Source of the DNA: Magicicada septendecula
Taxonomy: Eukaryota > Arthropoda > Insecta > Hemiptera > Cicadidae
Assembly: GCA_034769895.1 (NCBI GenBank)
Contig: CM068368.1
Coordinates: 337,303,076 to 337,367,075, forward strand
Direction: 5' to 3'
Length of the DNA stretch: 64,000 nt
Shown: positions 33,301-44,369 of the stretch, in pieces
Layout: each line of letters opens with the position of its first letter
Numbering within the stretch: the stretch's first letter is position 1
Program-made: the position numbers and the translations under genes
The notes under the pieces: model-generated
What the model saw: only the letters and a program-made list of their open reading frames with translations
Told to the model about the DNA's origin: nothing
The model's database searches: none

Positions 33301-35984
33301 GGTGGTTGGTGGTTAGAGAACCATTTATGTAACGAAAAACCATACCTCCTCAACAACTTCTCGATCTCGCATTTCATTTCAGCTAAGCCGTTCGGATCAT
33401 CCGAACCCGTTATGAGATCGTCTACGTAAAAGTCATTTGCTATGGCCTTAGCAGCTGTAGGGTAGTCGGATTTATTTTCATATGCTATTTGAGCCAGACA
33501 ACGCGTAGCAAGGAAGGAGGCACTAGCAGTGCCATATGTAACCGTCCTTAACGCGTAATGTCGCAATTCCTTATGCGGTGCATCACGCCAAACAATGCGT
33601 TGCAAGTTTGAATCCTTAGGATTAACAATGATCTGGCGATACATCTTTTCAATGTCCGCAGTAAGTACGTATCGGTGGGTGCGGAACCGAACCATTATCG
33701 AAAACAGATCCTGCTGGATCGTAGGACCGACCATTAAAGTATCGTTAAGGGACAAATTATTGGTGGTTTTAGCGGATGCGTCAAATACCACGCGCAATTT
33801 AGTGGTTAAGCTAGAGTCTTTGAAGACTGCGTGATGGGGCAGATAAAAGATCTCTGACCTGTCAAGCGACAGATCGTATTCATTAAGCGGCGACATGTGG
33901 CCAAGTCTTAAGTAGTCACTCATGAACTCACTATAATCCTTATAAAGGGTAGGGTTCTGCTTGAATTTGAATTCTAACGATTGGAATCTGCGTATGGCTC
34001 CGCGGAGAGAATCTCCCAAATAAGATTTATCAGATCTGCGGGGCAGGGCTACCACGAATCTCCCGTCGCGATTGCGGCTAGTGTTTTCCACGAAATGCCT
34101 TTCACACGGTGAGTCCTCAGATCGGGCTTCGCGACTAGAGATCTCCTCCAACTTCCAAAATTCCTTTAGTTGCGAGGAAACCTGATTATCGTCCCTACAG
34201 ACCATAAAGGAAGAAACCGTTTTAGTTATATCGACGTTGAATGGTAAGTCACCGGCCAAAATAAATCCTAACTTGGTTTCCTGAATTATAGGAAAGTGTG
34301 GTCCGCGCGTATATTTCATAGGTTCAATTAATTGGAGAAAATATTGAGCGCCGATTAATATATCGACTTGCGACGAGCAATGTAGGTGTGGATCCGCCAA
34401 GAATATGCGCTTGGGTAAATTTAAAGAGGCAAGATTGAACGACTCCGCCGGTAAATTATTAGTTATACTGGGTAATACGGCACAATGTACGTTTAACGTG
34501 AAGGGTTTATAGCGTGAATGTAGCCTTACATTAGTACTGAAGTCAGCCTGGGAAAGCGAGTTGTTTATACCCGTGATGGGCAGTTGCGATTTAACCAATT
34601 GGAGGCCCATCCTGCGGGCGAAATCCATTGTGCAAAAGTTCGCTTGAGAACCGGAATCCAGTAATATCCTAACGGGAAATTTTTTGCCGACTTTATTGTA
34701 TGTCATACAGACGGCGGTAGATAACAATACCGATTTATTGGTCTGTGATTTCAGTGAACACTGGTTGTTAACAGAAGTTACGTCCCTGTTGGGGACATGA
34801 ATCGTTGTGTGGTGACGCCTAGAACATTTTTTACATGAGAATTTTGAGGGACATTTTGAACCCTCGTGTCCCGAACGGAGGCAGTTTAAGCAAAGTTTGT
34901 TTTTTATTAACGCGTTTTTTCTATCAGGGATAGACAGCGATGTAAATTGTGGGCAATCGCTAAGTCTATGTACACCGTTACACAGCCTGCATAAATTGTT
35001 TCTAATATGTGAGTGGAATGCGCCCCTTGGAGTGCTTATCTGTTTAACTGCCTTGCGATAAGGAGACTTATCGCTTTTGTTCAACCTGCTTGTTGGGCTA
35101 GTCGCGTTATCGAGATTTTGCAATAATTTCCTACGTGAATTTAGAAAATTTATAAAATTATTAAAATCAGGGAATTTATGCTCCGATAAACTCTCTTTCC
35201 ACAAACGTAAAGTGTAATTGTCAAGTTTTTTGGCTAAATAATTTACGACAATAATTTCAAACGTGTTGACTGGCAGTTTGAGATTATTTAAAGCGTTTAT
35301 ATTTGCAGAGATTTGATCAATAAATTGCGATATGCTAACTTGGGATTCCTGCTGAACTAATGGTACGTCTAGGACATTCCACACGTGGTGAGCGGAAACA
35401 ATCAGCTTACTATCATATCTATTCCTCAACAGATCGATAGCCACCGCGTAATTCTCATGTGTTATGGGCAACGATTTTATTACGTTAAGCGCCTCGCCAT
35501 GTAATGACGAGTGCAAATAATGAAGTTTCTGTATATCTGTCAGATCTGCTCTGACATGAATTAGTTCCATAAAAATATGGTAATAATGTTGCCATTCCAC
35601 AATACTACCCTCAAACCGTGGTAATTTTATTGGTTCCAATTGAATGGGGGGTGTTTTAGGCTGTTTACCTTCAGCATTAATTACTGGTTTTTGGTTCATA
35701 TGCTCAGCTTGCTCTAGCAGGTGTTGCAATTTACATTCTATAGTACAGAGATCGTCCTCCGCTTGCACTCTATCACTCGTTAACGCAACGTCTGCTTCCT
35801 GAGCCTCGATTTGTGACTGAATCTCGTCATATTTGGTGGATAATTCCATCAAATGACGCAGTTTTATTTTCAGCGCATGAGGATCGCTGTTTAACAAATC
35901 GAAGTTATCCGCTAAGGTATTTACTCGGGATATTGAGGCCTTAATTGTGCCTCGTTTTTTTATTAGAGCCCTTACATCGGCCAT
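33297..35984 (-). CDS. gag-pol: BEL/Pao Gag-protease-RT polyprotein, N-terminal frame (left unit)
   Basis: 895 residues, starting at the ATG at 35984. Residues 1-100 are helical. About 115-270 is the BEL Gag region (LPRFEGSIVEWQHYYHIF, LHYLHSSLHGEA; DUF1759-like). About 332-395 holds cysteine/histidine knuckles, including CLNCLRSGHEGSKC near 365. Near 443 is the protease motif LLDSGSQANF (DUF1758-like). RT follows from about 680, with LRVVFDASAK, LTADIEKMYRQI and an intact catalytic YVDD at 853-856. The frame ends in the RT thumb at SNHQPP, where a one-base break passes to the next frame. Gag and Pol share one frame here, as usual in BEL/Pao, so no gag-pol frameshift is needed. Confidence 0.9.
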   Translation of the reverse strand: MADVRALIKKRGTIKASISRVNTLADNFDLLNSDPHALKIKLRHLMELSTKYDEIQSQIEAQEADVALTSDRVQAEDDLCTIECKLQHLLEQAEHMNQKPVINAEGKQPKTPPIQLEPIKLPRFEGSIVEWQHYYHIFMELIHVRADLTDIQKLHYLHSSLHGEALNVIKSLPITHENYAVAIDLLRNRYDSKLIVSAHHVWNVLDVPLVQQESQVSISQFIDQISANINALNNLKLPVNTFEIIVVNYLAKKLDNYTLRLWKESLSEHKFPDFNNFINFLNSRRKLLQNLDNATSPTSRLNKSDKSPYRKAVKQISTPRGAFHSHIRNNLCRLCNGVHRLSDCPQFTSLSIPDRKNALIKNKLCLNCLRSGHEGSKCPSKFSCKKCSRRHHTTIHVPNRDVTSVNNQCSLKSQTNKSVLLSTAVCMTYNKVGKKFPVRILLDSGSQANFCTMDFARRMGLQLVKSQLPITGINNSLSQADFSTNVRLHSRYKPFTLNVHCAVLPSITNNLPAESFNLASLNLPKRIFLADPHLHCSSQVDILIGAQYFLQLIEPMKYTRGPHFPIIQETKLGFILAGDLPFNVDITKTVSSFMVCRDDNQVSSQLKEFWKLEEISSREARSEDSPCERHFVENTSRNRDGRFVVALPRRSDKSYLGDSLRGAIRRFQSLEFKFKQNPTLYKDYSEFMSDYLRLGHMSPLNEYDLSLDRSEIFYLPHHAVFKDSSLTTKLRVVFDASAKTTNNLSLNDTLMVGPTIQQDLFSIMVRFRTHRYVLTADIEKMYRQIIVNPKDSNLQRIVWRDAPHKELRHYALRTVTYGTASASFLATRCLAQIAYENKSDYPTAAKAIANDFYVDDLITGSDDPNGLAEMKCEIEKLLRRYGFSLHKWFSNHQPP

Positions 35985-36799
35985 TATTACAGTTTAAGAT
36001 AAAAAGGGAAAGATATTTAGAAAGCAATTGAGCATAGAGCATGTGAACCACAAACTTAATTTTGAATGAGTTTAAATACGTTTTGGTAGCTAGCGATCGT
36101 TGTTTTGAACATAAACTTACTCTCTCCAACTAATCAAACTTGTTGGCAGTTAAATTATTGAAATTATGAATCTAAATGGTTACAAAGTATATCTTTATCT
36201 TTAAAGTTCTGACTGATAATGAGCTGCCAACCATTTATTAATTTGTATTGTGTAATGAGGTATTTGTTTATATAAATGTGTCAAAAAATACCCACTGAGT
36301 GAAATATTATTAAAAATCAAATATAAGTAAAGTTTATAGTCACGTGGCCGTCGATCCATTCGTGATGAAGCTGGGCTTCGATCCCGTTTGGAGCTGCTAC
36401 AGCTCCTGTCTCTGCCGGTCAGCCGATGCCTCATGTTGTACCTTCCATCAATTAAAGCTGTGGAATCTCGAAAATGTTGTCCTGTTTCGTCCCGTCGTCT
36501 CTGGTCTACTGCTTGGCTGAATCTTGTCGAGATGACTGCGACGTGATTCACAATAATGGTGTCGCTCAGGACGAAAATGATGCCCGTATGGCGTGATTAA
36601 CTTCAGGTCGGTCTTTCCAGAAATGATGTGTATAAATAAATGCTGTCGCTTGTGTACTCAGATATGAGAAATCTGTGCCGTGGGGACCAAAAATGATGTC
36701 GTTTTTTGGGCCCGAAAATATGAAATCCTGCCTGGTTGGAGCAAAAATGATGTCGTTTTTGGCCTGAAAATATGAAATCCGGTCCGGTGGGACCAAAAA
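35985..36799 (-). other. 5' leader of the left BEL/Pao unit
   Basis: 815 bp between LTR 2 and the Gag start, AT-rich near Gag. A 116-codon open frame at 36201-36551 has no family resemblance and I treat it as chance. The part next to the LTR carries a short repeat array at 36663-36799. Confidence 0.6.
36663..36799 (-). repeat. LTR/primer-junction-like repeat array in the leader (left unit)
   Basis: Units begin at 36663, 36719 and 36771 with TATGARAAATC or TATGAAATCC. Each carries GGGACCAAAAATG or a variant, the same motif that forms the primer-site side of the LTR edge. Units are 56 and 52 bp; the third runs into the LTR. The right unit has the same array at 43769-43905. Confidence 0.75.
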
Positions 36800-37263
36800 T
36801 GTTGCGGTTTGGAAGCTCTTGAATAATCGTGAGTTATTCCAAAGACGCTAATGAGGAAGGCTGGATTGTTTGTTAGAAAGAAGTGGACTGTATTAAAGAT
36901 GTTGAACATTCGTTTATTGAAAAAATCTGATTGTTAATTACGATCGGCACGTGCGGATGCATTTGAGGCAATAACGCCCGAAATTAATTTTGAATAAAAT
37001 CGTGGTCCATTGTAGATGGACGCAGGTAGTTGAATGAAATGAAATATTATAAATGCATGCTAAAAAGTATCCAGAAGCCGCGGCTGGAAGAGAAGTGTTT
37101 TACGAGAGTTGCGCTCGGAGTCTTGTTATAAACTGAACTAAACTGGCTTGCAGTCGGCGGTGCTGGCCGGCTGCAACGTTTGATAAACGCGTGACGTCAT
37201 CCGCGCGTGCCGTATACGGTGGTGGACCGTTTACAGCTGATAAACCAGTACAAAGTTTAAACA
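36800..37263 (-). repeat. BEL/Pao LTR 2 (shared middle LTR)
   Basis: 464 bp. Serves as 5' LTR of the left unit and 3' LTR of the right unit. No target duplication flanks it. Confidence 0.92.
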
Positions 37264-37903
37264 TACTGCCCGCCAAAATCGGGACGATTTTGTACATTAA
37301 AGGTTAAATTGAACAATATAATAATTAAACTTACATGTCGTAAGCGATACAATAATTGGCGCACTGGCCAGAGAGCAATGACATAATAAACATAATATGA
37401 ATTCAATTAACAATCACCAAGCATACAATAAATTGACCCTTACGCCAATAGCAAGGGCTTACTGACGTTAAAATTACTCAAAACATAATAGTAATACAAT
37501 ACGCACAATAATACAATAATTAAGTAGATATTGATCTTTCCCAAATAATACCCCTTGATATTTGCCAAGCATTACAATAACAAGTGATAACACCATAAAA
37601 AATACAATAATTTCCCCATGATATTGACATAACAACCCCAATGAATTTCATAATGTTTGACCCTTAGAAAATACAATACATATATAGAATAATTGACACT
37701 ATAAATGACACTTGTGGTTCTCAGAATTTGAATCACACAAACATATTAACAATACACAACATCCATAATGATTGATAGTACATATGAGACACAGTCACTA
37801 TTGCTGTAATAGCTAGCGGCACGTAAACAATATTACAATGCTTATGATACAATTGACTTGTATGCTCGCCCCGGGGAATGTCCCGGGCGTGGTCCATGTA
37901 ATG
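37264..37903 (-). other. 3' untranslated region of the right BEL/Pao unit
   Basis: Copy of 30158-30797; a (CA)n run follows at about 37904-37938. Confidence 0.5.
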
Positions 37904-38094
37904 TGACACGCACACACTCACACACACACACACACACCTCGTATGGCACGCATACGATTAGTGTGTAGCCACCGGAAGGGGGCATAATTTGTGGATGGGT
38001 CGGCGTAAGATACCTAGCGCGGTGCGAACTTCTGCGACGCGTACTAAGGAATCTTGACCCGGAAAAACATTGGTAATTACCCCACGCTTCCATT

Positions 38095-38862
38095 CTAGAG
38101 GGGGGGAATGTCATCCAAAATGAGGACAAGTTGTCCGACGTTCAAATTCTTTAATGGGGTGCGCCATTTATTGCGCTGCTGCAGCTGGTGCAGATAATCC
38201 CTAGACCACCGTTTCCAGATGGTCTGCGTAAATTTTTGGAGCAGAAGCCATCTGCCCAAATGAGTATTATTGCCTTGTGTATAGTCGGGTTCCGGAAGTG
38301 CCGTCAGTGGAGCACCGACCAAAAAATGAGCGGGTGTCAAGGGTTCAGGGTCTCCAGCATCGTCGGACACCGCGCATAACGGGCGTGAATTAAGGCAAGC
38401 CTCAATTTGAGAAAGAAGAGTAGAATATTCCTCAAAATTCAAGATCGTACCGCCAATTACGCGACGTAAATGGAATTTAACACTCCTTACACCACTTTCC
38501 CACAAACCACCGAAATGAGGGGCTGAAGGGGGGATAAAGGACCATTTGATGCCGTGGAGACCGCAAAACTCCAGAGAAGATTGCTCAACTTCCTTGGAGG
38601 TTAAAAATTTGTACCAATCATGCAACGTGTGGTTGGCACGACGAAAATTCGTGCCATTATCCGAAAATATTTGCGCGGGAATACCTCTGCGCGATATGAA
38701 CCTTTTTAAAGCCGCTATAAAGGCGTTGGAAGTGAGATCCGACACCAATTCTAAATGGATGGCCCTAGTACACATGCATATAAATAGAGCGATATATGCC
38801 TTGATCGTGGACTTAGAGCGCTGCCCGCCATGGCGCAAAAGCACAGGACCGGCGTAATCCAC
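38095..38862 (-). CDS. pol: BEL/Pao Pol: integrase catalytic region (right unit)
   Basis: Protein identical to the left unit's 255 residues, with the same D, D, E motifs, the same stop just after the seven-C run and the same phase shift from the preceding frame. Because the lesions are shared they existed before the two units separated, unless both reflect one consensus error. Confidence 0.88.
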   Translation of the reverse strand: MDYAGPVLLRHGGQRSKSTIKAYIALFICMCTRAIHLELVSDLTSNAFIAALKRFISRRGIPAQIFSDNGTNFRRANHTLHDWYKFLTSKEVEQSSLEFCGLHGIKWSFIPPSAPHFGGLWESGVRSVKFHLRRVIGGTILNFEEYSTLLSQIEACLNSRPLCAVSDDAGDPEPLTPAHFLVGAPLTALPEPDYTQGNNTHLGRWLLLQKFTQTIWKRWSRDYLHQLQQRNKWRTPLKNLNVGQLVLILDDIPPL

Positions 38863-40406
38863 GGCCGACTGTGAGAATGGCCTTGACGGCGTGACCTAGA
38901 AGAGGGTAATTGACCGAGTAATTGATTCGCGCCTTTAGCCCGGAAACGAAAACAAGTGACACACTTATGTATCACTGAGCGGATATAGGACTTATCGTGT
39001 ATGATCCAATACTTACGCCTAAGCGAAGCTTGAGTTGATTGCACTCCAGCGTGCAACAAACGGATGTGTTCGTATTCAATTATTAATCTCGTGAGATGAG
39101 AGTGCGGGTGCAAAATTATTTGGTGTTTAGTCTCGTAGCTAAGTGGGGAGAATTGCAAGCGTCCACCCACTCTTAAAATGCCTGATTTATCCAGGAATGG
39201 GTTGAGAGCAAGAATTTTACTACTGCGTGGAAGGCACCGGTGTGCCTCAAGTTCCCTAACCTCCACGTCGAAATGCAACTTCTGTGATTGCCGGACAAAA
39301 ATCAAGAGCGTGTCAGACAATTCTTGACCCGACAAAAAGGACGTGTCTCTATCAACCACCGCGAGCCTAGAATTGCGAAAAAATCGACGGCAATATGCGA
39401 AGACGCGAATAAGCCTCGTAAGAGATGAATAATTTTCAATGTAACTATGTGTTGAGGACGCGACAATTAGTGAGGTTTGAGCCTGCTTGCGACGTTCCTC
39501 TTCAATGTCGGGAAAAGTACAGGGAGTATTAATGTCGAACGCGCTGACCGGCCATGAGGCCGCATCACGAGCCAACCAGGAGGGACCATGCCACCATTGA
39601 GTATGACAGTGCAAACTACGAGGGAGGCAACCGCGCGATAAAACGTCGGCAGGGTTGTCATTTGATACTACATGACGCCAAATTCCCCTGCTGCTAACAA
39701 GACGCTGTATTTCCGCGACACGGTTGGCCACAAATACCTTCCAGCGGGAAGATTGCTGATGTATCCAGTACAACGCTATCATCGAATCCGAATAAAGATA
39801 TAGTCCGTCAAAATTGTAATCGACGGCATTTAAAACCTTGGAGGTTAATTGAGCCAACAATAAACAAGCACAAAGTTCAAGTCTAGGAAGCGTTATCTGT
39901 TTCAGCGGAGCGACCCTAGATTTAGCACACAACAAGTTTGATGATATGGCGCCGTTCGAATAGACCGCCCGCACGTAAATGCAACACGCGTAACCTTTAG
40001 CCGAAGCGTCGGCGAATCCGTGCAGCTGCAATGAACTAACTGGGTAACTGTTCGAACTCTTAACCGACCTCGTAATCTCAAAATGAGTGTCGGAGACTAA
40101 TTGGGCGTATAATTCCAACCATTGATTGGCTAATGATCCGGACAAGGGTTCGTCCGAATCAGTGCCCGCCAACCACAACTGCTGCACGAAATGCTTGCAG
40201 CAAAATGTGATGGGAGCGATTAAACCTAGTGCATCATAGATCCCGGCGATGATTACCAACACGCTTCTCTTGTTGAAAACGGTTAAATTGTCATCACCCC
40301 TAACGGTGTATAAAAAGTTATCCCCCTCAACATTCCATTGTATGCCCAAGGTACGCACGTTTTGACCATTGCTGAAGTTACGGGTTACTTGGGCGCAAAG
40401 AGTCAT
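38751..40406 (-). CDS. pol: BEL/Pao Pol: RT end, RNase H, integrase zinc domain (right unit)
   Basis: 551 residues, same as the left unit except Cys for Arg at residue 4 (A at 40397 against G at 33291). RNase H and HHCC residues are intact. The four-base ATGA overlap with the upstream frame and the out-of-frame tail are repeated exactly. Confidence 0.88.
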   Translation of the reverse strand: MTLCAQVTRNFSNGQNVRTLGIQWNVEGDNFLYTVRGDDNLTVFNKRSVLVIIAGIYDALGLIAPITFCCKHFVQQLWLAGTDSDEPLSGSLANQWLELYAQLVSDTHFEITRSVKSSNSYPVSSLQLHGFADASAKGYACCIYVRAVYSNGAISSNLLCAKSRVAPLKQITLPRLELCACLLLAQLTSKVLNAVDYNFDGLYLYSDSMIALYWIHQQSSRWKVFVANRVAEIQRLVSSRGIWRHVVSNDNPADVLSRGCLPRSLHCHTQWWHGPSWLARDAASWPVSAFDINTPCTFPDIEEERRKQAQTSLIVASSTHSYIENYSSLTRLIRVFAYCRRFFRNSRLAVVDRDTSFLSGQELSDTLLIFVRQSQKLHFDVEVRELEAHRCLPRSSKILALNPFLDKSGILRVGGRLQFSPLSYETKHQIILHPHSHLTRLIIEYEHIRLLHAGVQSTQASLRRKYWIIHDKSYIRSVIHKCVTCFRFRAKGANQLLGQLPSSRSRRQGHSHSRPWITPVLCFCAMAGSALSPRSRHISLYLYACVLGPSI

Positions 40407-43090
40407 GGTGGTTGGTGGTTAGAGAACCATTTATGTAACGAAAAACCATACCTCCTCAACAACTTCTCGATCTCGCATTTCATTTCAGCTAAGCCGTTCG
40501 GATCATCCGAACCCGTTATGAGATCGTCTACGTAAAAGTCATTTGCTATGGCCTTAGCAGCTGTAGGGTAGTCGGATTTATTTTCATATGCTATTTGAGC
40601 CAGACAACGCGTAGCAAGGAAGGAGGCACTAGCAGTGCCATATGTAACCGTCCTTAACGCGTAATGTCGCAATTCCTTATGCGGTGCATCACGCCAAACA
40701 ATGCGTTGCAAGTTTGAATCCTTAGGATTAACAATGATCTGGCGATACATCTTTTCAATGTCCGCAGTAAGTACGTATCGGTGGGTGCGGAACCGAACCA
40801 TTATCGAAAACAGATCCTGCTGGATCGTAGGACCGACCATTAAAGTATCGTTAAGGGACAAATTATTGGTGGTTTTAGCGGATGCGTCAAATACCACGCG
40901 CAATTTAGTGGTTAAGCTAGAGTCTTTGAAGACTGCGTGATGGGGCAGATAAAAGATCTCTGACCTGTCAAGCGACAGATCGTATTCATTAAGCGGCGAC
41001 ATGTGGCCAAGTCTTAAGTAGTCACTCATGAACTCACTATAATCCTTATAAAGGGTAGGGTTCTGCTTGAATTTGAATTCTAACGATTGGAATCTGCGTA
41101 TGGCTCCGCGGAGAGAATCTCCCAAATAAGATTTATCAGATCTGCGGGGCAGGGCTACCACGAATCTCCCGTCGCGATTGCGGCTAGTGTTTTCCACGAA
41201 ATGCCTTTCACACGGTGAGTCCTCAGATCGGGCTTCGCGACTAGAGATCTCCTCCAACTTCCAAAATTCCTTTAGTTGCGAGGAAACCTGATTATCGTCC
41301 CTACAGACCATAAAGGAAGAAACCGTTTTAGTTATATCGACGTTGAATGGTAAGTCACCGGCCAAAATAAATCCTAACTTGGTTTCCTGAATTATAGGAA
41401 AGTGTGGTCCGCGCGTATATTTCATAGGTTCAATTAATTGGAGAAAATATTGAGCGCCGATTAATATATCGACTTGCGACGAGCAATGTAGGTGTGGATC
41501 CGCCAAGAATATGCGCTTGGGTAAATTTAAAGAGGCAAGATTGAACGACTCCGCCGGTAAATTATTAGTTATACTGGGTAATACGGCACAATGTACGTTT
41601 AACGTGAAGGGTTTATAGCGTGAATGTAGCCTTACATTAGTACTGAAGTCAGCCTGGGAAAGCGAGTTGTTTATACCCGTGATGGGCAGTTGCGATTTAA
41701 CCAATTGGAGGCCCATCCTGCGGGCGAAATCCATTGTGCAAAAGTTCGCTTGAGAACCGGAATCCAGTAATATCCTAACGGGAAATTTTTTGCCGACTTT
41801 ATTGTATGTCATACAGACGGCGGTAGATAACAATACCGATTTATTGGTCTGTGATTTCAGTGAACACTGGTTGTTAACAGAAGTTACGTCCCTGTTGGGG
41901 ACATGAATCGTTGTGTGGTGACGCCTAGAACATTTTTTACATGAGAATTTTGAGGGACATTTTGAACCCTCGTGTCCCGAACGGAGGCAGTTTAAGCAAA
42001 GTTTGTTTTTTATTAACGCGTTTTTTCTATCAGGGATAGACAGCGATGTAAATTGTGGGCAATCGCTAAGTCTATGTACACCGTTACACAGCCTGCATAA
42101 ATTGTTTCTAATATGTGAGTGGAATGCGCCCCTTGGAGTGCTTATCTGTTTAACTGCCTTGCGATAAGGAGACTTATCGCTTTTGTTCAACCTGCTTGTT
42201 GGGCTAGTCGCGTTATCGAGATTTTGCAATAATTTCCTACGTGAATTTAGAAAATTTATAAAATTATTAAAATCAGGGAATTTATGCTCCGATAAACTCT
42301 CTTTCCACAAACGTAAAGTGTAATTGTCAAGTTTTTTGGCTAAATAATTTACGACAATAATTTCAAACGTGTTGACTGGCAGTTTGAGATTATTTAAAGC
42401 GTTTATATTTGCAGAGATTTGATCAATAAATTGCGATATGCTAACTTGGGATTCCTGCTGAACTAATGGTACGTCTAGGACATTCCACACGTGGTGAGCG
42501 GAAACAATCAGCTTACTATCATATCTATTCCTCAACAGATCGATAGCCACCGCGTAATTCTCATGTGTTATGGGCAACGATTTTATTACGTTAAGCGCCT
42601 CGCCATGTAATGACGAGTGCAAATAATGAAGTTTCTGTATATCTGTCAGATCTGCTCTGACATGAATTAGTTCCATAAAAATATGGTAATAATGTTGCCA
42701 TTCCACAATACTACCCTCAAACCGTGGTAATTTTATTGGTTCCAATTGAATGGGGGGTGTTTTAGGCTGTTTACCTTCAGCATTAATTACTGGTTTTTGG
42801 TTCATATGCTCAGCTTGCTCTAGCAGGTGTTGCAATTTACATTCTATAGTACAGAGATCGTCCTCCGCTTGCACTCTATCACTCGTTAACGCAACGTCTG
42901 CTTCCTGAGCCTCGATTTGTGACTGAATCTCGTCATATTTGGTGGATAATTCCATCAAATGACGCAGTTTTATTTTCAGCGCATGAGGATCGCTGTTTAA
43001 CAAATCGAAGTTATCCGCTAAGGTATTTACTCGGGATATTGAGGCCTTAATTGTGCCTCGTTTTTTTATTAGAGCCCTTACATCGGCCAT
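40403..43090 (-). CDS. gag-pol: BEL/Pao Gag-protease-RT polyprotein, N-terminal frame (right unit)
   Basis: 895 residues with no difference from the left unit that I could find. Gag, zinc knuckles, protease DSG and RT YVDD are all intact. Its promoter would be LTR 3 at 43906-44369, and any transcript could read through the middle LTR into the left unit if that LTR's polyadenylation is weak. Confidence 0.9.
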   Translation of the reverse strand: MADVRALIKKRGTIKASISRVNTLADNFDLLNSDPHALKIKLRHLMELSTKYDEIQSQIEAQEADVALTSDRVQAEDDLCTIECKLQHLLEQAEHMNQKPVINAEGKQPKTPPIQLEPIKLPRFEGSIVEWQHYYHIFMELIHVRADLTDIQKLHYLHSSLHGEALNVIKSLPITHENYAVAIDLLRNRYDSKLIVSAHHVWNVLDVPLVQQESQVSISQFIDQISANINALNNLKLPVNTFEIIVVNYLAKKLDNYTLRLWKESLSEHKFPDFNNFINFLNSRRKLLQNLDNATSPTSRLNKSDKSPYRKAVKQISTPRGAFHSHIRNNLCRLCNGVHRLSDCPQFTSLSIPDRKNALIKNKLCLNCLRSGHEGSKCPSKFSCKKCSRRHHTTIHVPNRDVTSVNNQCSLKSQTNKSVLLSTAVCMTYNKVGKKFPVRILLDSGSQANFCTMDFARRMGLQLVKSQLPITGINNSLSQADFSTNVRLHSRYKPFTLNVHCAVLPSITNNLPAESFNLASLNLPKRIFLADPHLHCSSQVDILIGAQYFLQLIEPMKYTRGPHFPIIQETKLGFILAGDLPFNVDITKTVSSFMVCRDDNQVSSQLKEFWKLEEISSREARSEDSPCERHFVENTSRNRDGRFVVALPRRSDKSYLGDSLRGAIRRFQSLEFKFKQNPTLYKDYSEFMSDYLRLGHMSPLNEYDLSLDRSEIFYLPHHAVFKDSSLTTKLRVVFDASAKTTNNLSLNDTLMVGPTIQQDLFSIMVRFRTHRYVLTADIEKMYRQIIVNPKDSNLQRIVWRDAPHKELRHYALRTVTYGTASASFLATRCLAQIAYENKSDYPTAAKAIANDFYVDDLITGSDDPNGLAEMKCEIEKLLRRYGFSLHKWFSNHQPP

Positions 43091-43905
43091 TATTACAGTT
43101 TAAGATAAAAAGGGAAAGATATTTAGAAAGCAATTGAGCATAGAGCATGTGAACCACAAACTTAATTTTGAATGAGTTTAAATACGTTTTGGTAGCTAGC
43201 GATCGTTGTTTTGAACATAAACTTACTCTCTCCAACTAATCAAACTTGTTGGCAGTTAAATTATTGAAATTATGAATCTAAATGGTTACAAAGTATATCT
43301 TTATCTTTAAAGTTCTGACTGATAATGAGCTGCCAACCATTTATTAATTTGTATTGTGTAATGAGGTATTTGTTTATATAAATGTGTCAAAAAATACCCA
43401 CTGAGTGAAATATTATTAAAAATCAAATATAAGTAAAGTTTATAGTCACGTGGCCGTCGATCCATTCGTGATGAAGCTGGGCTTCGATCCCGTTTGGAGC
43501 TGCTACAGCTCCTGTCTCTGCCGGTCAGCCGATGCCTCATGTTGTACCTTCCATCAATTAAAGCTGTGGAATCTCGAAAATGTTGTCCTGTTTCGTCCCG
43601 TCGTCTCTGGTCTACTGCTTGGCTGAATCTTGTCGAGATGACTGCGACGTGATTCACAATAATGGTGTCGCTCAGGACGAAAATGATGCCCGTATGGCGT
43701 GATTAACTTCAGGTCGGTCTTTCCAGAAATGATGTGTATAAATAAATGCTGTCGCTTGTGTACTCAGATATGAGAAATCTGTGCCGTGGGGACCAAAAAT
43801 GATGTCGTTTTTTGGGCCCGAAAATATGAAATCCTGCCTGGTTGGAGCAAAAATGATGTCGTTTTTGGCCTGAAAATATGAAATCCGGTCCGGTGGGACC
43901 AAAAA
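43091..43905 (-). other. 5' leader of the right BEL/Pao unit with junction-like repeats
   Basis: Copy of 35985-36799. The repeat units begin at 43769, 43825 and 43877. Confidence 0.6.
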
Positions 43906-44369
43906 TGTTGCGGTTTGGAAGCTCTTGAATAATCGTGAGTTATTCCAAAGACGCTAATGAGGAAGGCTGGATTGTTTGTTAGAAAGAAGTGGACTGTATT
44001 AAAGATGTTGAACATTCGTTTATTGAAAAAATCTGATTGTTAATTACGATCGGCACGTGCGGATGCATTTGAGGCAATAACGCCCGAAATTAATTTTGAA
44101 TAAAATCGTGGTCCATTGTAGATGGACGCAGGTAGTTGAATGAAATGAAATATTATAAATGCATGCTAAAAAGTATCCAGAAGCCGCGGCTGGAAGAGAA
44201 GTGTTTTACGAGAGTTGCGCTCGGAGTCTTGTTATAAACTGAACTAAACTGGCTTGCAGTCGGCGGTGCTGGCCGGCTGCAACGTTTGATAAACGCGTGA
44301 CGTCATCCGCGCGTGCCGTATACGGTGGTGGACCGTTTACAGCTGATAAACCAGTACAAAGTTTAAACA
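43906..44369 (-). repeat. BEL/Pao LTR 3 (5' LTR of the right unit)
   Basis: 464 bp, followed at 44370-44374 by CTCAT, which matches the bases before LTR 1. Confidence 0.92.

Larger units (their letters stand above)
29694..44369 (-). mobile_element. Tandem BEL/Pao retrotransposon array: three LTRs, two internal regions
   Basis: 464-bp LTRs at 29694-30157, 36800-37263 and 43906-44369 enclose two internal regions of 6,642 bp, a repeat period of 7,106 bp. The outermost LTRs are flanked by the single 5-bp duplication CTCAT (29689-29693 and 44370-44374), and the middle LTR lies directly between primer region and polypurine end. LTRs start TGTT and end AACA. The two units are almost identical; I noticed one difference in the LTRs (29789 G against A) and one in pol (33291 G against 40397 A). 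The protein domains identify BEL/Pao. Confidence 0.92.

Noticed and set aside
36201-36551. 116-codon ORF in the BEL leader as an extra gene
   Set aside because: No recognisable domain, and it lies in the leader between LTR and Gag. Its duplicate at 43307-43657 is simply the other unit.
36566-36909. ORFs with DIIF/FIFSGPK repeats
   Set aside because: They read through the leader repeat array and the LTR; the repetition is at DNA level.
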